A stretch of DNA of 10,731 nt from Pseudonocardiales bacterium (GTDB taxonomy: Bacteria; Actinomycetota; Actinomycetes; Mycobacteriales; Jatrophihabitantaceae): assembly GCA_025465405.1 (NCBI GenBank), contig JAODNL010000133.1, positions 1 through 10,731 of the forward strand, read 5' to 3'. Under the pieces are notes generated by a model. It saw only the letters and a list, made by a program, of their open reading frames with translations. It did no database searches and was not told the DNA's origin. This document shows positions 1-6,465 of the stretch, piece by piece. Every line of letters begins with the position of its first letter. Position 1 is the stretch's first letter. The position numbers and the translations under genes were made by a program.

Positions 1-45
1 GGTCGGGTCAGGTCAGGTCAGGTCAGGTCAGGTCAGGTCAGGTCA
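1..45. repeat. GGTCA pentanucleotide tandem array (9 units, open at left edge)
   Basis: Nine consecutive 5-bp units: the first reads GGTCG and the next eight are exact GGTCA. The array begins at the window edge, so its true length is unknown. It lies just downstream of the LuxR-family gene, whose coding strand reads it as TGACC. Two adjacent GGTCA units also occur at 77-86 inside the 51-bp duplication, which suggests the array expanded from that spot by slippage. Confidence 0.95.
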
Positions 46-61
46 CTGAGCGGCCACGACG

Positions 62-163
62 CGCGGCCCCCGGAACGGTCAGGTCAGGCCGGCGCGTTGG
101 GCGAGCGCGACCCGCGGCCCCCGGAACGGTCACGTCAGGCCGGCGCGCTGGGCGACCGCGGCC
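62..163. repeat. 51-bp tandem duplication spanning the 3' end of the LuxR-family gene
   Basis: Positions 62-112 and 113-163 are two copies of a 51-bp unit with about four mismatches. The right copy holds the true end of the regulator gene (stop at 130-132). In the left copy the same frame reads Leu-Ala-Gln-Arg-Ala-Gly-Leu-Thr followed by TGA at 79-81, repeating the regulator's last residues. The unit is 17 codons long, so the duplication keeps frame. A third, decayed copy with a roughly 10-bp deletion may lie at 41-61, between the pentamer array and the left copy (weak match). Confidence 0.9.
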
Positions 164-3069
164 GCCTCGACCCGGTTCGGCACGCCGAGCTTGCGCAGCA
201 GGTTGGTGACGTGCACGCTCGCCGTCTTCTCGCTGATGAACAGCGTCTGGCCGATCTGCCGGTTGGTCTGCCCGTCGGCGAGCAGGCGAAGGACGTCCAG
301 TTCCCGGCGCGTCACGTTCAGCCGGGCGGCGGGATCGGCGGCCGCTACGTTCGCGGGGCCGGACCGGTTCGCACGGTCGGTGAGGTCGAGCCGGCCGCGC
401 TGCGCGAGCTGCCGGACGTCTGCAGCCAGCGGCTCGGCGCCCAAACTTTCGGCCACCGCGAGTGCCTGCCGGGCCAGCGTCGCGGCCGCGGTGCGATCAC
501 CCCGCGCCCGCAGCAGGGCATCCGCCTGGCGGTATCGCGCCGTCGCCACGCGCCACGGCTGCCCGATGTCCTCCCATGAGGCAGCGACCTCGCCCCACGT
601 CTGCGCGTCATCGCGTCCATAAGCGCGGGCGTGCTCGGCTTCGGCGGCGACCAACCAGCCGCGCGGCTCGGGCAAGGCGATGATGTCGCGCTCGGCCAGC
701 TGAGCAGTGAACTGGTGCGTCTCGGCGAGGAGCCGGTCGGCGACCGCGCGAGCATGCCCCAGGTCCGCGCCGTCGCGGCGGTCCTGGGCGGCCGAGCAGC
801 GGTCGGCCTCTATCCGCAGCGCCAGCCCGTACCCGAACGCGCGGTAGAACTGGTCGTCGGTCCGCGCCGCGAGCTCGAGTGCGCCGGCGGTCAGCCGGCG
901 GGCATCGTCCCAGCGCCGCTCGACTGCTGCCAGCTCCGCGGCCCGCAGGAAGGCGGCGGCCCGGAACTGCACGTCGTCGGCCTCCGCGGTCGCGGCGAGC
1001 GTGTCCTGAACGCGCGCGCGGGCCTCGTCGTAGCGTCCGGCGGCGAGCAGAAGTGGCAGCCAACGCAGCTCTTGGTACGGGTCGCCGGTCGGGATCCGCG
1101 CGTCGCCGTAGATCCGGGCCGCGTCGTTCCAGCGCCCGGAGCAGAAGAGCGCCGCGATCGCGTTGCCGGCGATGGCCTCGCCGTAGTGGTGAGCATGCCC
1201 GGAGCGGATGACGTAGTCGAGCGCCTCGGCGGCGACCGGCAGGGCCTCGTCGTACCGGCCGCCGGAGTAGAGGGAGTGCTGCAGGTTGGTGTAGGCGCGG
1301 CTGACGTCGTCGGTGATGCCCGCGGCATGGGACAGCTCCAGCGCCCGGCGCATGGCAGCGAGGCCGTCATCGATGCGGCCTGCCCCGACCAGGCATGGGC
1401 CGAGGCTGCATTGGGCGTGGCCCTCGACGTCCGGGGCGTCGACCTCGGCCGCGACCGCGATCGCCCGCTGCAGGACCGTCGTCGCCTCGATGAACAGGTT
1501 GCGCAGCATCAGGCTCTGCCCGAGCGCGGACAGTGCAAACGCCTGCTCGCGTGACGGCGGACGGCCCGCGACCAATTCCGCCGCCCGCTCGTATGCCGCT
1601 ACCGCCGCGGCGCCGTGGTGCAGCACCCAGTTGATCCTCCCGATCCGCTCGCAGGCCAGTGCGCGCCGCTCGGGCGGAGCGTCGTCGCCCAACACGGCCA
1701 GCGCTGCTTCGGCGAGCACGAGCCCGCGGGGCGCACGCGAGCTGGTCTGGACGGCATCGGCGGCCCGCAGCAGCAGGTCGGCGTGGGTCATACCCGAGCT
1801 CTGCTCCGCATCGGGCACCTGGTCGCGCAGCCGCAGTGCGCGTTCGTACTGCGCCGCGGCGTCGGCGAAGGCATGCACGTTCTCGGACTCGAGGCCGGCC
1901 CGGACAGACGCCGCGAAGGCCTTGGGCACGTTCCGAGCGGCGTCCCAATGATGTGCGGCCATCGCCCACCGCACGTGCTCGGCCAGCCGGCCGGACCGCT
2001 CCACCGCGTGCGCCGTCGCGACGTGCAGGCGGGTGCGCTCGCCCGGCAACAGGTCGTCGTAGAGCGCCTCCCGGACGAGCGCGTGGCGGAACCGGCAGCT
2101 GGCGCCGTCGAGCAGCAGAAGTTGGTCGAGCACAGCCTCGCGCAGCGCCGAGGTGACCGCGTCGAGCGGCTGGCCGGTGGCCTCCGCCAGCAACTCGTCG
2201 TCGACGTCGTCGTCGACCACCGCCGCGGCGTGCAGCATCGCTTGGGCCGGCTCAGACAGCCGGCTGACCCGGCCGAGGATGATCTCGGCCAGCGTGTCCG
2301 GAAGCCCACCGCGCAATCCTCCGGAGGCGACCATCTCCTCGACGTAGAAAGGGTTTCCGCCGCTGCGGGCGAGCAGATCGTCGATCACGTCAGCGGGTGG
2401 CGGCTCGTCGCAGATCTCGCCGAGCAGACCAGTCAGCTCGGCCCGGCCGAGGCCGGTGAGCGCGACGCGCTCGACACGCGGGTCACGCTCGAGGTCATTG
2501 ACGAGTGGACGCAGTGGATGCCGGCGGTGCAGCTCGTCGTCGCGGTAGGTGAGCGCCAGGGTGACCGGTGCGTCGCGAAGATTGCGGCCGAGGAAGGCAA
2601 CGAGATCGCGGGTGGAGGCGTCGGCCCAATGCAGGTCCTCGAACACCAGGAGGACGCGACGGCGCCGGCCGAGCCGGGTCAGGAAACCGAGGAGGTGTTC
2701 GAACAGCGGGCCGGACCCTTGCGACGGCGCACCGTTGCCGTCCAGAAGCGCCTTCACCGTGACTGCGCCGGTGTCAAGCAACTCGTCGAGCTCAGCGTCG
2801 CCGAGGTCTGCGCGGAGGTCGCGCAGCGCCTCGACGAGCGGTGCGAACGCGACCGAGACCTCGCCGAGCTGCACGCAGCCGCCAACGGCCGTGACGAGAC
2901 CGTCCGCCCGGGCCTGCCCGACCGCGGCCGCGACCAGGCGGGTCTTGCCGATGCCGGCGTCGCCGGAGATCAGCACGATTCGCGCCTGGCCTGCTGACGT
3001 CGCCGTCCGCAGCGTGTCGAGCTGGCCGGCGCGACCGATGAGCGTCGGGCTCGTCACCCTCCGTGTCAC
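130..3069 (-). CDS. LuxR-family (LAL/MalT-like) ATP-binding transcriptional regulator
   Basis: This is a large cytoplasmic regulator of about 979 residues, the usual size for the LAL class of signal-transduction ATPases. Numbered from GTG 3069, an AAA-type ATPase region near the N-terminus has a Walker A loop GDAGIGKT at 36-43 and a Walker B VLLVFEDLHWAD at 139-150. Family-typical segments follow: RSGGNPFYVEEM at about 235 and FRHALVREALYDDLLPGE from about 327. A long alpha-helical TPR-like repeat region fills roughly 360-850. The last 60 or so residues are a LuxR/GerE helix-turn-helix (TRRELDVLRLLADG, then ISEKTASVHVTNLLRKLGV). In this family the TPR and ATPase parts sense a ligand and gate DNA binding; the ligand cannot be read here. 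The frame is open up to 3375, but the 65-residue gene occupies 3120-3317, so the start is taken as GTG 3069. A GATACT (-10-like, 3081-3076) lies 6 nt upstream, which fits a leaderless start. GTG 3057 (975 residues) is an alternative. Targets are unknown; the CTAAGGG cluster upstream is a candidate. Confidence 0.93.
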   Translation of the reverse strand: MTRRVTSPTLIGRAGQLDTLRTATSAGQARIVLISGDAGIGKTRLVAAAVGQARADGLVTAVGGCVQLGEVSVAFAPLVEALRDLRADLGDAELDELLDTGAVTVKALLDGNGAPSQGSGPLFEHLLGFLTRLGRRRRVLLVFEDLHWADASTRDLVAFLGRNLRDAPVTLALTYRDDELHRRHPLRPLVNDLERDPRVERVALTGLGRAELTGLLGEICDEPPPADVIDDLLARSGGNPFYVEEMVASGGLRGGLPDTLAEIILGRVSRLSEPAQAMLHAAAVVDDDVDDELLAEATGQPLDAVTSALREAVLDQLLLLDGASCRFRHALVREALYDDLLPGERTRLHVATAHAVERSGRLAEHVRWAMAAHHWDAARNVPKAFAASVRAGLESENVHAFADAAAQYERALRLRDQVPDAEQSSGMTHADLLLRAADAVQTSSRAPRGLVLAEAALAVLGDDAPPERRALACERIGRINWVLHHGAAAVAAYERAAELVAGRPPSREQAFALSALGQSLMLRNLFIEATTVLQRAIAVAAEVDAPDVEGHAQCSLGPCLVGAGRIDDGLAAMRRALELSHAAGITDDVSRAYTNLQHSLYSGGRYDEALPVAAEALDYVIRSGHAHHYGEAIAGNAIAALFCSGRWNDAARIYGDARIPTGDPYQELRWLPLLLAAGRYDEARARVQDTLAATAEADDVQFRAAAFLRAAELAAVERRWDDARRLTAGALELAARTDDQFYRAFGYGLALRIEADRCSAAQDRRDGADLGHARAVADRLLAETHQFTAQLAERDIIALPEPRGWLVAAEAEHARAYGRDDAQTWGEVAASWEDIGQPWRVATARYRQADALLRARGDRTAAATLARQALAVAESLGAEPLAADVRQLAQRGRLDLTDRANRSGPANVAAADPAARLNVTRRELDVLRLLADGQTNRQIGQTLFISEKTASVHVTNLLRKLGVPNRVEAAAVAQRAGLT

Positions 3070-3119
3070 GGAGGCAGTATCTACCCGGCCACCGTCAACG
3101 AAGGCGTGCGCAGTCGCCG

Positions 3120-3317
3120 TCACAGCTGGCCGGCACCGAGCCAGGTCTGGAAGGCGGCCACTGGCCGGACAACGAAGCGGCGGGCGGACGAGTGCTGGCG
3201 AGCCGGCCGTGGGGCGTGTGCGCGACGCCGTGAGTGGCTGCGCCGGTAGGCCTCGGCCTCGGCCAACATCTCGGCATGCCGCTGGTCTGCGATGTTGTTG
3301 GCGAAGTAGGCGTTCAT
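3120..3317 (-). CDS. small basic protein of unknown function (65 residues)
   Basis: The N-terminal 25 residues (MNAYFANNIADQRHAEMLAE and on) look like an acidic amphipathic helix. Next comes an Arg/His/Ser-rich basic linker (about 26-47), then a short hydrophobic C-terminal segment ending AFQTWLGAGQL. There is no signal peptide, Cys pair or HTH. Coding status rests mainly on the AGGAGG Shine-Dalgarno at optimal spacing before the ATG, and on resemblance from memory to short actinobacterial hypothetical proteins starting MN-x-Y-x-A and continuing with Ala/Gln/Arg-rich helix. The stop lies about 50 nt before the regulator start on the same strand, so the two may be cotranscribed. It is not a Flp pilin: the Gly-Glu processing site and hydrophobic pilin helix are absent. 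Function is not recognised. Confidence 0.75.
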   Translation of the reverse strand: MNAYFANNIADQRHAEMLAEAEAYRRSHSRRRAHAPRPARQHSSARRFVVRPVAAFQTWLGAGQL

Positions 3318-3320
3318 GGT

Positions 3321-3329
3321 CTCCTCCTC
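3321..3329 (-). promoter_or_regulatory. strong Shine-Dalgarno of the 65-residue gene
   Basis: On the minus strand the sequence reads GAGGAGGAG-ACC-ATG. The AGGAGG core sits 5 nt before the ATG at 3317, close to ideal. It is by far the best ribosome site in the window and fixes this start. A GTTGG/CCAAC inverted repeat (3331-3335 and 3343-3347, 7-nt gap) lies immediately upstream and could be an operator half-site pair or a small leader hairpin. Confidence 0.85.
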
Positions 3330-3407
3330 GGTTGGTGTGATGCCAACTCTCGGCGTAAGGCCGCACCCGCCACATCGGGAGAAGACCTCAAAGCCGTGGC
3401 GCCTGCG

Positions 3408-3624
3408 CCCTTAGATGTGAGCGGGCATGGTCGAGGAAGGCAGCTAAGGGGCGACACCTCCTAAGGGGGGTCTCGGAAATCGCCACGGCGACTAGGGCGA
3501 ATGCCGACTAAGGGGTGCCGGCTCGGATGGACCAGCTCCGGGTCACCGGCAGCGCCAGGCGGCTCCACACGAGGAGGGCAGGCTGCACCAGGCGGCCCCA
3601 CACCCCGACGAGGCAACTAAAGGG
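3408..3624. promoter_or_regulatory. cluster of CTAAGGG-like motifs (putative regulator-binding sites)
   Basis: CTAAGGGG occurs exactly at 3444-3451, 3461-3468 and 3508-3515. Variants are CTAGGGCG at 3492-3499 and CTAAAGGG at 3617-3624, and an inverted CCCTTAG lies at 3408-3414. The four central sites form two direct-repeat pairs with start-to-start offsets of 17 and 16 bp, the pairs lying about 47-48 bp apart. An AT-containing octamer recurring like this is unexpected by chance in such GC-rich DNA. The location, upstream of the 65-residue gene and the LuxR-type gene, suggests operators for that promoter. Which protein binds is inference; the adjacent LuxR-family protein is the obvious candidate. 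Confidence 0.5.
3556..3603. repeat. 15-bp imperfect direct repeat
   Basis: CAGGCGGCTCCACAC at 3556-3570 recurs as CAGGCGGCCCCACAC at 3589-3603, differing by one base, with a start-to-start offset of 33 bp. It lies just downstream of tadC. No function is evident. Confidence 0.6.
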
Positions 3625-4434
3625 TCACGGCAGGCCGCCAACCACACCTTTGCCGATGCCGACGATTACCGGAATGACGCCGAGGCAAACGAACGCGGGC
3701 AAGAAGCACAATCCGAGCGGCGCCATGGCGAGCACGCCCACCCGCTGAGCACGCGACTCGGCGCTCGCCCGAAGCTCGGCGCGCAGGTCCGCAGCGAACT
3801 GTTCGAGCCCGCGGGCAAGGCGGATCCCGCTCGTCGAACTGCGGCAGGCCACCCGGGCAAGTGCCGCCAAGGCCGGATCCTCGGCGGCGGCGCGCCACGC
3901 TTCGGGCGGGTCGGCGCCGAGCCGCAGTAAGCCGGCCACCTGCCGGAGCGTAGCCGCGGTCGGATCGCGCGCGGCCGGAGCCGCGAGCAGGAGCGCGCCC
4001 GGCACCGGCTGACCACCGCGCAGTGCTGCGGCGACCAGGTCGAGGGTCAGCGCGAGTGAGCGGTCTGCGGCCGCGGCCGGCCGACGTCGCTGCAGCCGCG
4101 CGATGACCCATACGGTCGCCGGCGCGGCCATGGCGGCCGCGACCGATCCCCCGGCCGCGCCCAGCGTGACGACGCAGGCGACCGCGATCGATCCCGCTCC
4201 GACCACCCGCAGCGCACGCGACGACAGCCGCCGCGCTGGTCTCAACGGCTCTGCCGTAACGCTGCGCTCCGCCGTGACGCTGCGCTCCGCCGTGACGCTG
4301 CGCTCTGCCATGACGCTGCGCTCCGCCATGACGCTGCGCTCCGTCACCATGTGCCTACCGGCCGGCAGACGCGGCGCCCGACGCGCCGGTGCCATCGTCA
4401 TCGCGGCGGCGAGTAGCAGCCAGGCCAGGGTCAT
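3625..4434 (-). CDS. tadC: TadC-like inner-membrane platform protein (type II secretion F family)
   Basis: This 269-residue protein should pair with TadB to form the inner-membrane platform of the Tad/Flp pilus, on which the TadA ATPase acts. An N-terminal hydrophobic segment (about 1-15) is followed by an unusual hydrophilic stretch containing SV(M/T)AER hexapeptide repeats (about 29-63). A hydrophobic hairpin covers about 80-113. The cytoplasmic F-domain follows (about 125-230, with the family-typical LVAAALRGGQPVPGALLLAA), and a C-terminal membrane segment spans 233-262. The ATG at 4434 is 10 nt after the tadB stop, with GAGG about 7 nt before it, so it is translated as part of the ssd-tadABC operon. 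M. tuberculosis Rv3657c sits in the equivalent place and is shorter (about 190 residues, from memory). The extra length here is largely the N-terminal segment plus the repeat. A later start is possible but would lose the first membrane helix. Confidence 0.85.
   Translation of the reverse strand: MTLAWLLLAAAMTMAPARRAPRLPAGRHMVTERSVMAERSVMAERSVTAERSVTAERSVTAEPLRPARRLSSRALRVVGAGSIAVACVVTLGAAGGSVAAAMAAPATVWVIARLQRRRPAAAADRSLALTLDLVAAALRGGQPVPGALLLAAPAARDPTAATLRQVAGLLRLGADPPEAWRAAAEDPALAALARVACRSSTSGIRLARGLEQFAADLRAELRASAESRAQRVGVLAMAPLGLCFLPAFVCLGVIPVIVGIGKGVVGGLP
4243..4347. repeat. 18-bp in-frame tandem repeat within tadC
   Basis: Four full units of 18 bp lie at 4261-4278, 4279-4296, 4297-4314 and 4315-4332; on the plus strand the unit is GCTGCGCTCCGCCGTGAC. 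A decayed copy lies at 4243-4260 and a 15-bp partial one at 4333-4347. Units differ by single bases (C/T at one site, GTG/ATG at another). On the coding strand each unit encodes Val-(Thr/Met)-Ala-Glu-Arg-Ser, so copy-number change would lengthen the TadC linker by six residues without breaking frame. Confidence 0.95.
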
Positions 4435-4444
4435 CGCCGCCTCA

Positions 4445-5260
4445 TCACCGCTCGGCTCGCCGGATCAGCCACTGGGTCCAGAGCACCCCGGCCGCGTCGA
4501 GTAGCACGCCGACGAAGCACAGCAGCCGTCCGGCTGGTGTGCCGACCAGCATCGGCAACGGCTGCGCGCCCATCGCCGCGCCGAGCCCGATGCCCAGTAG
4601 TGGCAGCCCGGCCAGCAAGCCGGCCGATGCCCGCGGACCGGCGAGTGCGGACCCGACGGCCCGCCGGACATCCTGCTGGGCACCGACGTCCGCTGCGACG
4701 TTGGTGAGCACGGTGGCCAGCGGCACGCCGGCCACTGACGCCACGTGCCATGCGTGGCCGAGCGGGCGGAGGTCCGGCACGCCCACGAGGGCAGCCCCGA
4801 CGTCGCGACCAGCGCGTGCCGCCCAGGCCGCGGCGGCGAACGGCTCGGCATAACTCGGCGTCGCCGCTCCCGCGGCCGCGAACGCCTCGGGCGGCCGCGT
4901 CCCGGCCTCGAGTTCGGCGACCAGGAGCCGCACCGTTGCCAACAGCTCCCGCCGTCGGCCCGCGTCACGTCGCCGTGCCAGCATCGACGCGAAGAGCCCA
5001 CAGGCGGTAGCCGCGGCTACGGCCACGGCGGCTGCGATCGCAATGCCGGCAACCCATCCGGCGGCGACGGTCACGCCGATGCAGCACAGGATGACGACAC
5101 GGGACAGCTCGACCGGCCGCCGCCCACCGTCGTGCGACGTTGGGCGCAGCGCCTCGAGTCGGCCCGCCGCGATCAGCCCGGTCGCTCGCGCGGCGATCGC
5201 CGACGGCAACGGCACGCACACGACAGCAGCTCCGAGGAAGATCCAGGCCAGCGGTGTCAT
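4445..5260 (-). CDS. tadB: TadB-like inner-membrane platform protein (type II secretion F family)
   Basis: This 271-residue protein is the second inner-membrane platform subunit of the Tad/Flp pilus. Hydrophobic segments lie at about 4-22, 54-92 (probably a hairpin), 212-232 and 243-264. The F-domain occupies about 105-210, with the recognisable start LLATVRLLVAELEAGTRPPEA. A second helical part (HVASVAGVPLATVLTNVAAD) is typical of the family. The start ATG overlaps the tadA stop as ATGA (5257-5260) and has no good Shine-Dalgarno of its own, so translation is probably coupled to tadA. tadC follows after 10 nt. The order and sizes match actinobacterial Tad loci such as Rv3659c-Rv3657c. Confidence 0.9.
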   Translation of the reverse strand: MTPLAWIFLGAAVVCVPLPSAIAARATGLIAAGRLEALRPTSHDGGRRPVELSRVVILCCIGVTVAAGWVAGIAIAAAVAVAAATACGLFASMLARRRDAGRRRELLATVRLLVAELEAGTRPPEAFAAAGAATPSYAEPFAAAAWAARAGRDVGAALVGVPDLRPLGHAWHVASVAGVPLATVLTNVAADVGAQQDVRRAVGSALAGPRASAGLLAGLPLLGIGLGAAMGAQPLPMLVGTPAGRLLCFVGVLLDAAGVLWTQWLIRRAER

Positions 5261-6396
5261 CGCAACAGTCCGGGGACTTCTGCCGCGCGCTCGGCGATCC
5301 GTGCAGCCAGCCGGGGCGCAGCAGGTCCGACGCCGGCGCGCATCGACCAGACCGAGGTGACGACAAGCTCCTCGCCGGCGCGACCCAGCAAGCCGATCTC
5401 GTCGACGACCCGCAAGCCACGGCAGCGCCGAAGGTGCACGACGACATCGATCGCACTGGCGACCAGGCTGGTGACGGCCGGTGCGGACAAGCCGCCGAGC
5501 GCTCCCAGCGCGGCGAACCGCGATGGCACATCACGGGCGGAGTTCGCGTGCAAGGTTGCCGCGCCGCCCTCATGGCCGGTGTTCAGCGCCACGAGCAGCT
5601 CCACCATTTCGGCGCCGCGGAACTCGCCCACGACGAGCCGGTCCGGCCGCATGCGCAGCGCCTGCCGGACCAGCTCGCGCAGACCGACGGCGCCCGCTCC
5701 CTCGACGTTGGCCGTGCGGGTGACGAGACGCACGACATGCCGATGATCGATCACCAACTCGGCCGCGTCCTCGATCAGCACCAGCCGCTCTGCGGCCGTG
5801 ACCGTGCCCAGCAGCGCGCCGAGCAGCGTCGTCTTGCCAGAACCCGTCCCGCCACTGATGACGACCGCGAGGCGGCCCTCGATGATGGCCCGCAGCACCT
5901 CGGCCACGTCGGTGGGCATCGCGCCGAGCCGGACGAGATCCGGAAGGTCGTGGCGTTCGCGGGCCAGCACACGCAACGACAGGGTCGTGTACTCCGTCAG
6001 CGGCGGCAGGACCGCATGAAGCCGCGTGCCGTCGGGGAGAGCCGCGTCGACGAATGGCACGGCGTCGTCCAGCCGACGACCGGCGGTGGCGGCCAGCCGC
6101 TGCGCCAGCCGGCGCACCGCAGCATCGTCGGCGAATCGAACCGGAGCGGGCTCCAGACCCGCGCCGCGGTCCAGCCAGACCTGGTCAGGGGCATTCACGA
6201 GGACGTCAGTGGCACCGGGGATGCCGAGCAGCGGTTCCAACGGTCCGACGCCGACGAGTTCGGCCTCGACGTCACGGCGCAGTTCGGCGAGCGCGGCGTC
6301 GTCGACGATGCTGCGCGACTCCGAGCGCAGCACCGTGTCGAGATCGGCCGGGTCGGTGGCCAGCCGCCGCCGCACGCGGGTAACGAGGTCACTCAT
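5257..6396 (-). CDS. tadA: TadA/CpaF-type secretion ATPase of the Tad (Flp pilus) system
   Basis: This 379-residue hexameric motor ATPase hydrolyses ATP on the cytoplasmic face to drive pilin assembly or export through TadB/TadC. From Met 6396, the N-terminal domain includes VGPLEPLLGIPGATDVLVN (about 50-68). Later come Walker A GGTGSGKTT at 182-190, the Asp box LVLIEDAAEL (about 205-214), Walker B RPDRLVVGEFRG at 250-261 and the His box NTGHEGGAATLHANS at 272-286. All secretion-ATPase signature residues are present, so the enzyme looks active. ATG 6396 is chosen because GAGG lies 7 nt upstream and the protein then begins MSDLVTRVRRRL, typical of the family. ATG 6429 (+11 residues, weak GGAG) is an alternative. 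The gene lies 69 nt after ssd and overlaps tadB by 4 nt. Confidence 0.95.
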   Translation of the reverse strand: MSDLVTRVRRRLATDPADLDTVLRSESRSIVDDAALAELRRDVEAELVGVGPLEPLLGIPGATDVLVNAPDQVWLDRGAGLEPAPVRFADDAAVRRLAQRLAATAGRRLDDAVPFVDAALPDGTRLHAVLPPLTEYTTLSLRVLARERHDLPDLVRLGAMPTDVAEVLRAIIEGRLAVVISGGTGSGKTTLLGALLGTVTAAERLVLIEDAAELVIDHRHVVRLVTRTANVEGAGAVGLRELVRQALRMRPDRLVVGEFRGAEMVELLVALNTGHEGGAATLHANSARDVPSRFAALGALGGLSAPAVTSLVASAIDVVVHLRRCRGLRVVDEIGLLGRAGEELVVTSVWSMRAGVGPAAPRLAARIAERAAEVPGLLR

Positions 6397-6465
6397 GCCG
6401 CATCCTCGCTTCGCTGCGGGCCACGGCATGAGACTCCAAGCCCGCGCTGCCGGTGATTCGCTCGC

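Larger units (their letters stand above)
3318..3624. other. 307-bp non-coding region upstream of the 65-residue gene and downstream of tadC
   Basis: No credible gene is seen on either strand; the minus strand is broken by stops within the repeated motif. It holds the Shine-Dalgarno and GTTGG/CCAAC repeat next to the 65-residue gene, a cluster of CTAAGGG-like motifs, and a 15-bp imperfect direct repeat. I found no clear tadC terminator with a T-run. A Flp pilin gene would be expected here from the synteny, and none is present. Confidence 0.75.

Noticed and set aside
1..163. CRISPR array or replication iterons at the left edge
   Set aside because: The pentamers have no spacers and the 51-bp units are head-to-tail copies of a gene end, which fits slippage and duplication rather than CRISPR or an origin.
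1615..2997. 460-codon open frame on the plus strand, opposite the LuxR-family gene
   Set aside because: It mirrors the codon bias of the true minus-strand gene, shows no recognisable domain, and the minus-strand product has clear Walker and HTH motifs.
3076..3098. TTGACG (3093-3098, minus strand) as a -35 for the LuxR-family gene
   Set aside because: Only about 9-11 bp separates it from TAGATA/GATACT, too short for a standard sigma factor promoter.
3070..3375. N-terminal extension of the LuxR-family protein to ATG 3375
   Set aside because: The extension reads as Arg/Pro-rich shadow and would overlap the whole 65-residue gene, which has a strong ribosome site in another frame.
3515..3748. 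77-codon plus-strand frame starting at the CTAAGGGG cluster
   Set aside because: No ribosome site, Arg/Thr/Pro-rich composition, and it runs into the 3' end of tadC on the opposite strand.
5140..6456. 438-codon plus-strand frame opposite tadA and the start of tadB
   Set aside because: Antisense shadow typical of high-GC coding DNA; the translation is low in hydrophobics and motif-free.
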